A stretch of DNA of 7,684 nt from JBFLVN01 sp040758475 (GCA_040758475.1 JBFLVN010000183.1:1-7684), one strand, 5' to 3'; shown: positions 1 to 6,580, counted from the first letter of the stretch. Notes: generated by a model not told the origin, from the sequence alone. Made by a program: numbers and translations.

Positions 1-19
1 TCGCAATTTTCTAAAAAAC

Positions 20-52
20 AAAGGCGGCCCCAAAGGGCCGCCCTTTTCAATA
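20..52 (-). terminator. Intrinsic terminator after the lipoprotein gene
   Basis: An 8-bp perfect stem pairs GGCGGCCC (23-30) with GGGCCGCC (35-42) around a 4-nt loop. Read on the minus strand it follows the lipoprotein stop codon by about 27 nt, and after the stem comes a T-rich run (TTTGTTTTTT, 11-22 on that strand), which is a classic rho-independent terminator. On the plus strand the stem is followed by CTTTTC, so it may also stop transcripts arriving from the other side. Confidence 0.88.
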
Positions 53-68
53 GGAACCGGTTTGGCGG

Positions 69-791
69 CTACTTCTTTTTCTTGCCGCCCGCTGCGACGT
101 TGATGCTCGTTCCCGTCACGCCCGCGAGCTGGCCGCTCACGATGTCGACGGTGATCGTCTCGGCCTTGTCGTACGAGAGGTCCGAGAAGGTCGCCACGCC
201 GCCAGCGGGAACTTGGGAGAGCGTTCCCTTGAGGGCGCCCGTGCCCGTGGCGAGTTTGATCTCGACCGGATCGGTGGCGCCGGTGACGAGGTTGCCGCCC
301 GCATCGAGAATCTGCACCGCGATGGCCGGCCAGGTTTCTCCCGTCTTGCTTTCGGCAGGCGCCGCGCCCGCGAGGGCCAGTTTCACGCCCGTGTCCACGG
401 CCACGTCGAACGCCGCGCTCTCGGCGCTCTGGAGGTTCGGCGCCGAGGCCACGAGGGTGTAACCCGTCCCCGCCTTGTCGATGGAGAGCCCCGCGAAGGA
501 GGCGGTTCCGCCCGCGGCGGCCGTGGCGGCGCTGCCCGAGAGCGTGGCGCCCGCGGGATTGGCGCCCAAGGCGAGCGTCACTTCGAGGGTCGCCTTTTCC
601 ACTTTCTTTCCGTTTTTGTCCTGAATTTCGACGGCCGGTTGCGAGGCGAAGGCCGAGCCCCCGTTCGCGCCGCCCGGCTGCGTGACGAACGCCAGCTTGG
701 CGGGTTTCTGCTCGCACGCCGCGAATCCTGCCACGAACGCGATCGAAGCCGCCGCGCCCAGCCACTTTCTCGAAATCACCGGCTTATCCAT
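69..791 (-). CDS. Secreted lipoprotein with two Ig-like repeats
   Basis: The protein has 240 residues. I chose the ATG at 791 because AAGGAG lies 12 nt upstream (804-809) and the protein then begins with a normal signal peptide; a 25-residue upstream extension would run through the leader hairpin. Residues 1-25 form a lipoprotein signal (basic n-region, hydrophobic core) ending in FAAC, with Cys26 as the likely lipidated residue; Phe at -3 is less usual than Leu. Glu follows the cysteine, so in a Lol-type system it would go to the outer membrane. Two similar Ig-like domains follow, about 32-130 and 131-234. Each has the pattern of an LAF/LAL start, a central QDKNGK or DAGGN turn, and a GGTASFAGLSIDKAG or GGVATFSDLSYDKAE segment. 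That repeat type is common in bacterial surface proteins. The tail is GGKKKK. No catalytic motif is visible; a structural, adhesive or cell-envelope role is an inference. Confidence 0.85.
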   Translation of the reverse strand: MDKPVISRKWLGAAASIAFVAGFAACEQKPAKLAFVTQPGGANGGSAFASQPAVEIQDKNGKKVEKATLEVTLALGANPAGATLSGSAATAAAGGTASFAGLSIDKAGTGYTLVASAPNLQSAESAAFDVAVDTGVKLALAGAAPAESKTGETWPAIAVQILDAGGNLVTGATDPVEIKLATGTGALKGTLSQVPAGGVATFSDLSYDKAETITVDIVSGQLAGVTGTSINVAAGGKKKK

Positions 792-803
792 GATTCTCTT
801 TTT

Positions 804-853
804 CTCCTTGGGCCCCCCGGCCCTGATAAAAAGCCCCCGGTTTCCGGGGGCCC
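804..853 (-). promoter_or_regulatory. Putative attenuator-like leader of the lipoprotein gene
   Basis: On the minus strand, GCCCCCGG (851-844), loop AAA, and CCGGGGGC (840-833) form a perfect 8-bp hairpin followed by TTTTTATC (832-825), which has the form of an intrinsic terminator. It lies upstream of the lipoprotein Shine-Dalgarno (804-809) and downstream of the only promoter candidate seen (865-892). A third segment, CCGGGGGGCCC (820-810), can pair with the first arm GGGCCCCCGG (853-844) with a single bulged G, which would block the terminator stem. The same segment can also fold into a GGGCC/GGCCC hairpin (823-810) that abuts the Shine-Dalgarno. The base pairing is seen directly; regulatory function is inferred. 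Confidence 0.5.
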
Positions 854-864
854 GATGGGCCGCC

Positions 865-892
865 ATTTCAATTCACCCCGGGGCAAAGTCAA
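865..892 (-). promoter_or_regulatory. Candidate promoter for the lipoprotein gene
   Basis: Minus strand: TTGACT (892-887, five of six matches to the -35 consensus), a 16-nt spacer, then TGAAAT (870-865, four of six at -10). Predicted transcription starts near 858, a few bases before the terminator-like hairpin. The spacer holds a dyad, TTnnCCCCGGGGnnAA (872-887), which could be a repressor or activator site. Confidence 0.5.
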
Positions 893-984
893 TGGCCGCA
901 GCCGTCAGGGAGAGGGACCGCGGAGCGCAAACCCCGCCAAAACCCAAACGTTTCTGGGCACTTAGGTTCCCGGGATTCTCCTGA

Positions 985-1013
985 TTGCGGCTCCGGAAGG
1001 GCCCGGATATGCT
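985..1013 (+). promoter_or_regulatory. Candidate promoter of the cNMP-binding gene
   Basis: TTGCGG (985-990), a 17-nt spacer and TATGCT (1008-1013) resemble a sigma-70-type promoter (three of six and four of six matches). The -10 ends only 8 nt before the ATG at 1022, so transcription would start at or next to the start codon. A short inverted repeat, TCCGG-N6-CCGGA (992-1007), fills the spacer just before the -10 and could be an operator, although 5-bp dyads are frequent in GC-rich DNA. Confidence 0.4.
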
Positions 1014-1021
1014 CGCCCGCC

Positions 1022-1549
1022 ATGACGAACGAAGGTGTTTTCTCGAAGCTCCTCGCTCCTTTCACGCACCGCCAGACGCAGGAGCGGATCGCATTCCTCA
1101 CGGAGGTGCCGATTTTCCGGGGGCTCTCTTCTCTCCAGGCGGGAAAACTTCTCACGCACTGCACGGACCGGAAGTACGAGGCGGGTGAGACGATTTTCGA
1201 GGAAGGAGATCTGGGCAAAGCGCTCTTCGTGGTTTACGCGGGCCGGGTGAGTATCTACAAGCGCGCGGGCGGCGACCGGGAGATCGTCCTGGCGACGCTC
1301 GGGTCGGGGGCCTATTTCGGCGAACTCGCCCTCCTCGACACCCTTCCCCGTTCGGCGGGCGCGCGGGCCGCGGAAACGGCCGAGCTTCTCATCCTCTACC
1401 GCACGGATTTCGACGACCTGGTGAGCAAGCGGGCCGATATCGGTCTGCCCGTCATGCGGGGGATCGCTCAGACGCTAGCGGGCCAGCTCCGGCGCACGAA
1501 CGAAGAACTCGCCAAGGCTCGCAATGGTTCCGGAGGCGAGAAACGGTGA
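1022..1549 (+). CDS. Stand-alone cyclic-nucleotide-binding domain protein
   Basis: The protein has 175 residues. A CRP/FNR-type cNMP-binding beta-roll covers about residues 28-140: the entry PIFRGLSS (30-37), then AGETIFEEGD (54-63), and the phosphate-binding cassette FGELALLDTLPRSAGA (99-114). Glu101 and Arg110 sit where the family contacts the ribose and cyclic phosphate, so nucleotide binding is plausible. After the roll there is only a helical tail (about 141-170); the winged-helix DNA-binding domain of CRP is absent, and with it the usual length of about 210-240 residues. It is therefore probably a sensory or regulatory subunit rather than a transcription factor. No Shine-Dalgarno stands in front of the ATG, while a -10-like box ends 8 nt away, suggesting leaderless translation. 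The stop codon overlaps the start of the following AI-2E-family gene, which points to a shared role at the membrane. Confidence 0.85.
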   Translation: MTNEGVFSKLLAPFTHRQTQERIAFLTEVPIFRGLSSLQAGKLLTHCTDRKYEAGETIFEEGDLGKALFVVYAGRVSIYKRAGGDREIVLATLGSGAYFGELALLDTLPRSAGARAAETAELLILYRTDFDDLVSKRADIGLPVMRGIAQTLAGQLRRTNEELAKARNGSGGEKR

Positions 1550-2655
1550 ACGCCGCCGAAGCCCAGATCCGGCTGGAACGCTGGGTCCGGTGGGGGCTCA
1601 TCCTCTTTACGGCCGTTCTGGCCGGATGGGGCCTGAGCCACCTGGAACAGATTTTCATTCCCTTTCTCGTTTCGATCATCATCGCTTATCTTCTCAACCC
1701 CTTCGTGCTGGCTCTTGAAGCACGGGCCGTCCGCCGCGAATCGGCGGTGATCCTCCTCACGCTGGTTTTCGGCGGACTGGCGGCGGCTCTTCTTTATTTT
1801 ACCGTTCCGGTCGTCGTCGATGAAGTAACGGAGCTCAAGCGCATTGTCCCCGGGCGCCTCGAGGAAACCCGGAAGACCCTCGTACAAATGGAAAAGGCTT
1901 TGGCGGAAAAATACACGTTCCTCGAAGGGAAGAATTTCGCCGATTCTCTCTTCGAGATGGTCGGCGAACGGGCCGGCTCCGTCCGCATGGCGGCGCCGGA
2001 ATGGATCGCAAGGCATTCGACCGCCCTCGTCATGACGGTCCTTCTTCCGTTTTTTGTCTTTTTTCTCCTTCGCGACGGCGGTAAGTGGCTCGACGGTTTC
2101 TTCGCTTCTCTCTCGCACCGCTCCGTGGAAACGGGGATCAGCCTCGTGCGAGAGTTCAACGCCGCGCTGGGTGGCTACCTGCGGAGCCTCGTCGTGGATG
2201 CCGCCGTGGTGGGCGGCATGGTGGCGGTCGGCCTTCTCTGGATCGATTTGAACTACGCGGTCCTCATCGGCATCGTCACCGGCATCGGGAACTTCATTCC
2301 CTACTTCGGGCCCGTCCTGGGCTGGGGGATCGCTTCGCTCGCCGCTTTGCTTCAAGGCGGGCCCGATACCGGCTGGATGCTCGTCAAGGTGCTCGTGGTC
2401 TTCGGGGCCGTGAAAACGTTCGATGACTGGATCTTTCAGCCGCTCATCGTGGGACACGGAGCGCACGTCCACCCGGTGCTCGTCGTCCTTTCCGTCTTCG
2501 TGGGCGGTTCCGTACTCGGCATTATCGGGATGGTGGTGGCCGTGCCGGTGACGGTTATCTGCCAGGTTTCCATCCGGATCGCGGTCGAACGCTCGCGCTT
2601 CGCCCACGAACAACCCCGGGGCACGCCGCTGCCGGCCGAACGCTTGATCGTCTAG
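1546..2655 (+). CDS. AI-2E family (TqsA/YdiK-like) membrane transporter
   Basis: The protein has 369 residues, a normal length for the family. Start is the GTG at 1546, with GGAGG (1532-1536) nine nt upstream and a GTGA overlap with the preceding stop. Hydrophobic segments lie at about 13-31, 36-57, 66-90, 158-175 and several more from 218 to 350. The soluble stretch 91-155 between the third and fourth is typical. Family signatures seen are GGYLRSLVVDA (209-219), GIGNFIPYFGP (246-256), FDDWIFQPLIVG (292-303), and the C-terminal HPVLVVLSVFVGG...GIIGMVVAVPV region. Known members include exporters of autoinducer-2 and Na+(Li+)/H+ antiporters, so the substrate cannot be read from sequence. Coupling to a cNMP-binding protein suggests ligand-controlled transport, which is inference. 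The C-terminal tail after about 350 is polar and cytoplasmic-looking. Confidence 0.9.
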   Translation: MNAAEAQIRLERWVRWGLILFTAVLAGWGLSHLEQIFIPFLVSIIIAYLLNPFVLALEARAVRRESAVILLTLVFGGLAAALLYFTVPVVVDEVTELKRIVPGRLEETRKTLVQMEKALAEKYTFLEGKNFADSLFEMVGERAGSVRMAAPEWIARHSTALVMTVLLPFFVFFLLRDGGKWLDGFFASLSHRSVETGISLVREFNAALGGYLRSLVVDAAVVGGMVAVGLLWIDLNYAVLIGIVTGIGNFIPYFGPVLGWGIASLAALLQGGPDTGWMLVKVLVVFGAVKTFDDWIFQPLIVGHGAHVHPVLVVLSVFVGGSVLGIIGMVVAVPVTVICQVSIRIAVERSRFAHEQPRGTPLPAERLIV

Positions 2656-2689
2656 CGAAGGGCGGCCCTGGGTGAAGGAGTAACAGGTT

Positions 2690-3211
2690 GTGAAAAGAAT
2701 CCGTGGAATTCTCGTTTTCTTCGCCGTTTTCTTCGCCGCCGCTCTTTCCGGCGTATCCCCTGCTTCCGCTTCCCTGGACCGGGAAGGAGAGTGGGAGGGG
2801 GAAATCGGTGTCGGCGTTATTTTCCTGGAGGACGAATCGGGCCCGGCGGTGAGCGGCCGCTTCCGCTATTGGTTCACCGATAATTTCGGGTTCGGCCCGT
2901 CCTTCCAGATGGGCTTTACGGATACGACGAACCAGTACTTGATTCGCGGCCTTTTCCGCGTGGGGGCCGAAGTGGTCGAGGGGCGAAGCCCCTTGGAAGT
3001 CTACGCCGAAGCGGGTGCCGGCGTGATCATCCTGGACGTGGAGGGGCAGGACACCGAATCGGCCCTGGACATCCCTTTCGGTGGAGGGTTCAACTGGGCG
3101 ATTTCCCGGAACTTCGGCATTTTCGGCGGCGCCCTGGTGAACGTGACGAATCTGGAAGACGAGGAATTCATCCCCGAGTTTTACGGCGGCGTCCGGGTGC
3201 GTTTCCGGTAG
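2690..3211 (+). CDS. Exported small outer-membrane beta-barrel-like protein
   Basis: The protein has 173 residues. Start is GTG, with GAAGGAG (2674-2680) nine nt upstream. A clear Sec signal peptide covers residues 1-27 (KRIR n-region, Phe/Ala-rich core, cleavage after ASA). The mature 146 residues alternate polar and hydrophobic/aromatic positions with many glycines, as in amphipathic beta strands: EGEIGVGVIF, SGRFRYWFT, FGFGPSFQMGF, YLIRGLFRVGAE, EVYAEAGAGVII, FGGGFNWAIS, FGIFGGALVNV and YGGVRVRF. About eight strands fit a small OmpA/OmpX-size barrel. The last residue is Arg rather than the usual terminal Phe (Phe172 is next to last), a small deviation from the BAM recognition signal. The gene lies 34 bp after the AI-2E gene and probably shares its transcript. 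Its function is unknown; assignment to the generic OMP_b-brl fold is by pattern only. Confidence 0.75.
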   Translation: MKRIRGILVFFAVFFAAALSGVSPASASLDREGEWEGEIGVGVIFLEDESGPAVSGRFRYWFTDNFGFGPSFQMGFTDTTNQYLIRGLFRVGAEVVEGRSPLEVYAEAGAGVIILDVEGQDTESALDIPFGGGFNWAISRNFGIFGGALVNVTNLEDEEFIPEFYGGVRVRFR

Positions 3212-3234
3212 AGCGTAGTCCCCTTTTTCTCCGC

Positions 3235-3240
3235 TATACT
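3235..3240 (+). promoter_or_regulatory. Candidate -10 element for uvrB
   Basis: TATACT matches the -10 consensus at five of six positions and would give a start near 3247 and a leader of about 19 nt before the uvrB GTG. No convincing -35 is seen 16-18 nt upstream. It suggests uvrB can be transcribed independently of the genes before it. Confidence 0.35.
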
Positions 3241-3265
3241 GGCTCCCTTCTCCGGCGAGGGGCCC

Positions 3266-5296
3266 GTGGTCCAATACCAGACCCAGAACAAGTTCAAGCT
3301 CGTGAGCCCCTTTGAGCCCAAGGGGGACCAGCCCCAGGCCATCGAAGCCCTGGCTCAGGGCCTTGTAGACGGCCGCGAGGCCCAGACCCTTCTGGGGGTC
3401 ACGGGGTCGGGCAAGACCTTCACGATGGCCCAGGTGATCGCCCGGGTGAACCGGCCGGCGCTCGTCATGGCCCACAACAAGACTCTGGCGGCTCAGCTCT
3501 TCGGAGAGTTCAAGCAGCTTTTTCCGGAGAACGCGGTCGAGTACTTCATCAGTTACTACGACTACTACCAGCCTGAGGCCTACATCCCCTCTTCCGACAC
3601 CTACATCGAAAAGGACTCGGCCCGGAACGACGACATCGACAAGATGCGCCATTCGGCCACCCGCTCCCTTCTCGAACGAAGCGACGTGATCATCGTGGCC
3701 AGCGTTTCCTGCATCTACGGCATCGGCTCCCCCGAGGCCTATCACGACATGCTTTGCTTCGTGACGAAGGGCGAGGAGATCGACCGCGATTCCGTTCTTC
3801 GGAAACTCGTGAAAATCCAGTACGAACGGAGCGACTACGACTTCCGCCGGGGGACGTTCCGCGTGCGGGGGGACGTGGTGGAAGTCTTCCCTTCCTGGGA
3901 AAAGGAGCGGGCCATCCGCATCGGGTTCTTCGGGGACGAGATCGAGCGGATTTCCGAGGTGGACGCCCTCACGGGCCAGCGCCTTAAAGACTTAGAGAAG
4001 ATCGCCATCTATCCGGCGACCCACTACGTCGTCGATCCCGTCATGAAGAACCGGGCCATCGATTCGATCAAGGCCGAACTACGGGAGCGGCTCGAAGTTC
4101 TCTACAAGGACCACAAACTGGTCGAAGCCCAGCGTTTGGAGCAGCGCACTCTGCACGACCTGGAAATGATCGCTGAAGTGGGAACATGCCCCGGCATCGA
4201 GAATTACTCGCGGCACCTGACGGGGCGGAAGGCCGGCGAACCCCCGCCCACGCTGCTCGATTATTTTCCTGAAGATTTTCTTCTCTTCGTGGACGAATCC
4301 CACCAGACCGTTCCCCAGGTGGGGGCCATGTACCGGGGGGACCGCTCCCGGAAGGAGACCCTCGTCGAGTACGGCTTCCGTCTTCCTTCGGCTTTGGACA
4401 ACCGGCCTCTCACGTTTGAAGAATGGGAAGAGCGGATCGGCCAGCGGATTTTCGTTTCCGCGACGCCGGGACCCTACGAACTTGAGCAGTCGGGCGGCGA
4501 ATTCGTCGAACAGATCATCCGCCCCACGGGCCTCGTTGATCCGGTGATCGAAGTGCGCCCCGCCTCGGGCACCGTGGGACAGGTCGAAGATCTCCTCGGT
4601 GAAATCCGCAAGGTGGTAGCCAAGGGGAACCGGGTGCTCGTCACGACGCTCACGAAGAAGATGGCCGAGAATCTGACGAAGTATTACGGCGAAGTGGGGC
4701 TGCGCGTGCGCTACCTCCATTCGGACGTGGAGACTCTGGAGCGGGTCGAAATCCTCCGCGCCCTTCGGGCAGGGGAGTTCGACGTGCTCGTCGGAATCAA
4801 CCTGCTTCGGGAGGGGCTCGATCTTCCGGAAGTGGCCCTCGTCGCTATTCTGGACGCCGACAAGGAAGGGTTCCTCCGGGGGGAGACGGCCCTCATCCAG
4901 ACCTTCGGCCGCGCTGCCCGGAACGTGGAGGGCCGCGTCGTCCTGTACGCCGACAAGATTACCAAGGCCATGCGGAAGGCCATGGACGAGACGGACCGAC
5001 GCCGGGAAAAACAGCTCGCTTACAACCAGGAGCACGGCATCACGCCCGAGACCGTTCGCAAGGATATTCAGAACCTTCTCGGCACGATTTACGAAGCCGA
5101 TTACGTGGATGTGGCGGGCCCCGCCCAAGCGGCGGAGGAGCAGGAAGAGTACGTCGAACCCAGGAAGATTCCGCGCCTCCTCACCAAGCTCGAAAAGGAA
5201 ATGAAGAAAGCCGCCAAGGACCTGGATTTCGAAAAAGCCGCCCAGCTCCGGGACAAGATCGCGCGGCTTCGCGAGATGGAACTGCGGGTGGGCTAG
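3266..5296 (+). CDS. uvrB: UvrABC excision nuclease subunit B
   Basis: The protein has 676 residues, full length for UvrB, the DNA-damage-verifying helicase-like subunit of nucleotide excision repair. It receives lesions from UvrA and recruits UvrC. Start is GTG with GAGGGG just upstream (3257-3262), and the N-terminus FKLVSPFEPKGDQPQAI matches the family start. Visible motifs are Walker A GVTGSGKT (44-51), the beta-hairpin region YFISYYDYYQPEAYIPSSD (93-111) that clamps the non-damaged strand, the helicase box DESH (343-346), the VSATPGPYE motif, and the motif VI segment QTFGRAARN (545-553). The C-terminal UVR domain LEKEMKKAAKDLDFEKAAQL (from about residue 640) binds UvrC. All key residues appear intact. 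No uvrA or uvrC lies in the window, which is common. A TATACT box upstream suggests its own promoter; no LexA-type box was recognised. Confidence 0.98.
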   Translation: MVQYQTQNKFKLVSPFEPKGDQPQAIEALAQGLVDGREAQTLLGVTGSGKTFTMAQVIARVNRPALVMAHNKTLAAQLFGEFKQLFPENAVEYFISYYDYYQPEAYIPSSDTYIEKDSARNDDIDKMRHSATRSLLERSDVIIVASVSCIYGIGSPEAYHDMLCFVTKGEEIDRDSVLRKLVKIQYERSDYDFRRGTFRVRGDVVEVFPSWEKERAIRIGFFGDEIERISEVDALTGQRLKDLEKIAIYPATHYVVDPVMKNRAIDSIKAELRERLEVLYKDHKLVEAQRLEQRTLHDLEMIAEVGTCPGIENYSRHLTGRKAGEPPPTLLDYFPEDFLLFVDESHQTVPQVGAMYRGDRSRKETLVEYGFRLPSALDNRPLTFEEWEERIGQRIFVSATPGPYELEQSGGEFVEQIIRPTGLVDPVIEVRPASGTVGQVEDLLGEIRKVVAKGNRVLVTTLTKKMAENLTKYYGEVGLRVRYLHSDVETLERVEILRALRAGEFDVLVGINLLREGLDLPEVALVAILDADKEGFLRGETALIQTFGRAARNVEGRVVLYADKITKAMRKAMDETDRRREKQLAYNQEHGITPETVRKDIQNLLGTIYEADYVDVAGPAQAAEEQEEYVEPRKIPRLLTKLEKEMKKAAKDLDFEKAAQLRDKIARLREMELRVG

Positions 5297-5329
5297 AGGT
5301 GATTGCCCTGCCTGGGCCGGGGCGTTCAC

Positions 5330-5335
5330 TATAAA
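5330..5335 (+). promoter_or_regulatory. Weak -10 candidate before the PilZ-like gene
   Basis: TATAAA stands out in an otherwise GC-rich gap and matches the -10 consensus at five of six positions. No good -35 is found at normal spacing. If used, transcription would begin near 5342, giving a leader of about 12 nt before the ATG at 5354. Confidence 0.25.
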
Positions 5336-5353
5336 GTTCTTGGGATAGATAGC

Positions 5354-6217
5354 ATGCACGTCGACCCCCTTTCGGCCGGCAAATTTCACGCGGCGTTCTT
5401 CGATGCGACCGAGTTCGTGGATACGTACACCCGCCAGATCATGCAGGGGACGCTCTTTCTGCCCGGCGAGGAAGGTTTTCCCGCGAAGGGAGCCGCCTGC
5501 GCCGCGATCCTGATGTTTCCGGTGAACAACGACCGCGTGGAGCTTCAGGCCACGGTGGAAAGGATTTCGGAAAATCCTCCGAAAGGGGCTCATTTGAAGC
5601 TTGCCCCCCTCCCGCCCGAAGTGAAGAGCGGGATCGAAGCTTTCTTGACCGAAGTCCTCCGGGGCGAATCCCCGCCAGTCCGGTTCCTGGGCACTTCCGA
5701 CAAGGATATGTCGGACATCAACAAGGCCCTCCTCGAAGACGATCCGGAGAAAGACCAGGCGATCCTCCAGCAGCAGCAAGACGGCGGCGCGGCTCACAAG
5801 AGCCGGGGCGTTTACGCCCAAGTGCAGGAGATGGCCATCCCGCAGAAAATCAAACTGGCGCTTACAGGCGGGAAAGCAGCCCGCGCCGTTCTGATGAAAG
5901 AGGCCCAGCCCGTCGTTCACCAGTACGTGCTCAAGAACCCCCGTATCACGAACGACGAGATCACGGAGATCGCCCGGAACCCGGGTTCGGGAACGGAAGT
6001 GATCCGCCTCATCAGCGTGAACCAGCAATGGATGGGCGATCCCACGATCCGCTGGAACATCATCCGCAATCCCAAGACCAACACCCAGCTCGTCCTCTCC
6101 TTGCTGCCAAAGCTCCAGGTTTCCCAGCTCTCTCAGCTCGCCAAGAGCGACAGCGTCAAGGGCGCCATCAGCCAAGCGGCCCACAAGATTCTCGAAGCCC
6201 GCGGTAAGCGCGGTTAA
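5354..6217 (+). CDS. Degenerate PilZ-like domain protein with C-terminal helical domain
   Basis: The protein has 287 residues from the ATG at 5354. A TTG at 5303 would add 17 residues unlike anything in the family, with a Shine-Dalgarno-like GAGGT too close to it. Residues about 10-90 follow the PilZ beta-barrel pattern: FVDTYTRQIMQGTLFLPG (21-38) corresponds to the 'Y-x-x-N-(I/L)-S-x-G-G-(L/I)-F' strand, followed by a GAACAAILMFPV strand and a LQATVERI strand. The c-di-GMP signatures RxxxR and (D/N)xSxxG are missing, so ligand binding is doubtful. A charged, Gln-rich linker (about 115-155, with QQQQD) leads to a helical domain at 160-282. Its repeated pattern resembles HEAT-like units: IPQKIKLALTGGKAAR, VVHQYVLKNPRITNDEI, WMGDPTIRWNIIRNP and LPKLQVSQLSQLAKS. 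I recall similar C-terminal domains in deltaproteobacterial proteins of unknown role but cannot name a family. It may be a scaffold or signalling adaptor. The next gene starts 12 bp downstream and is probably co-transcribed. Confidence 0.75.
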   Translation: MHVDPLSAGKFHAAFFDATEFVDTYTRQIMQGTLFLPGEEGFPAKGAACAAILMFPVNNDRVELQATVERISENPPKGAHLKLAPLPPEVKSGIEAFLTEVLRGESPPVRFLGTSDKDMSDINKALLEDDPEKDQAILQQQQDGGAAHKSRGVYAQVQEMAIPQKIKLALTGGKAARAVLMKEAQPVVHQYVLKNPRITNDEITEIARNPGSGTEVIRLISVNQQWMGDPTIRWNIIRNPKTNTQLVLSLLPKLQVSQLSQLAKSDSVKGAISQAAHKILEARGKRG

Positions 6218-6229
6218 AGGAAAAGACCC

Positions 6230-6580
6230 ATGACGCTCGAACCGCTCTCAGCCAAGAGGTTCGCGCGGATCGAAGCGGCTTGGGCCGCTCTTTGCGGCGC
6301 TGGAATTTTCTGGGCCCTGGCAAATCTGGGCGAGGGGGCACTTTTCATTTTCTGGTTGCTGATCGCGTCGGGCCAGATGGCTCTTTCGGGCTTGGCCGCG
6401 TGGACGATCGGGACCGGCCGCAAAGGGGGCCTTCTCTCCTGGAGTTTCGGCTTGCTTCTGGCGGCCGGTGGGCTCGCTGTTTTGTTGGTGACGCCCGAAG
6501 GGGGTGTCGCCCGGACTCTTTGGGCCCGGCTGCCGCTCGCGGTTTTCCAGATTTTCCTTCTCGCCCGGAAGGGAGAGTGA
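6230..6580 (+). CDS. Small integral membrane protein of unknown function
   Basis: The protein has 116 residues. Its ATG is preceded by AAAGGA (6216-6221), which overlaps the stop of the previous gene's codon region, at 8 nt spacing. Three or four hydrophobic helices are visible: about 16-34 (WAALCGAGIFWALANL), 38-59 (LFIFWLLIASGQMALSGLAAW), 68-87 (LLSWSFGLLLAAGGLAVLLV) and a weaker one at 98-112 (RLPLAVFQIFLLA). The ends are charged (SAKRFAR at the start, ARKGE at the end). No family was recognised. The 12-bp gap to the PilZ-like gene suggests an operon and perhaps a shared function at the inner membrane. Its stop lies only 10 bp from the stop of the convergent minus-strand gene, and no terminator is seen between them. 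Confidence 0.7.
   Translation: MTLEPLSAKRFARIEAAWAALCGAGIFWALANLGEGALFIFWLLIASGQMALSGLAAWTIGTGRKGGLLSWSFGLLLAAGGLAVLLVTPEGGVARTLWARLPLAVFQIFLLARKGE

Noticed and set aside
833..851. Plus-strand terminator reading of the leader hairpin
   Set aside because: On the plus strand the hairpin is followed by CCGATGGG with no T-run, so only the minus-strand reading fits an intrinsic terminator.
213..965. A 250-codon plus-strand frame opposite the lipoprotein gene
   Set aside because: Its product is Arg/Gly-rich with no domain, and it runs through the promoter and hairpin region; the minus-strand gene has a signal peptide and conserved repeats.
1468..2613. A 381-codon minus-strand frame opposite the AI-2E gene
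   Set aside because: The product is a low-complexity, His/Asp/Arg-rich sequence without a domain; the plus-strand gene has clear family motifs and a Shine-Dalgarno.
2555..3745. A 396-codon minus-strand frame spanning three plus-strand genes
   Set aside because: It crosses gene boundaries and opposes uvrB and a signal-peptide protein, with no recognisable motif.
5303..5353. A TTG start extending the PilZ-like protein by 17 residues
   Set aside because: The Shine-Dalgarno-like GAGGT is too close to the TTG, and the added residues do not look like part of the domain. It is not fully excluded because the ATG at 5354 has only a weak GGGA upstream.
4079..6184. A 701-codon open frame on the minus strand across uvrB and the PilZ-like gene
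   Set aside because: It lies opposite two well-supported plus-strand genes, has no recognised domain, and is what GC-rich coding DNA produces in an antisense frame.
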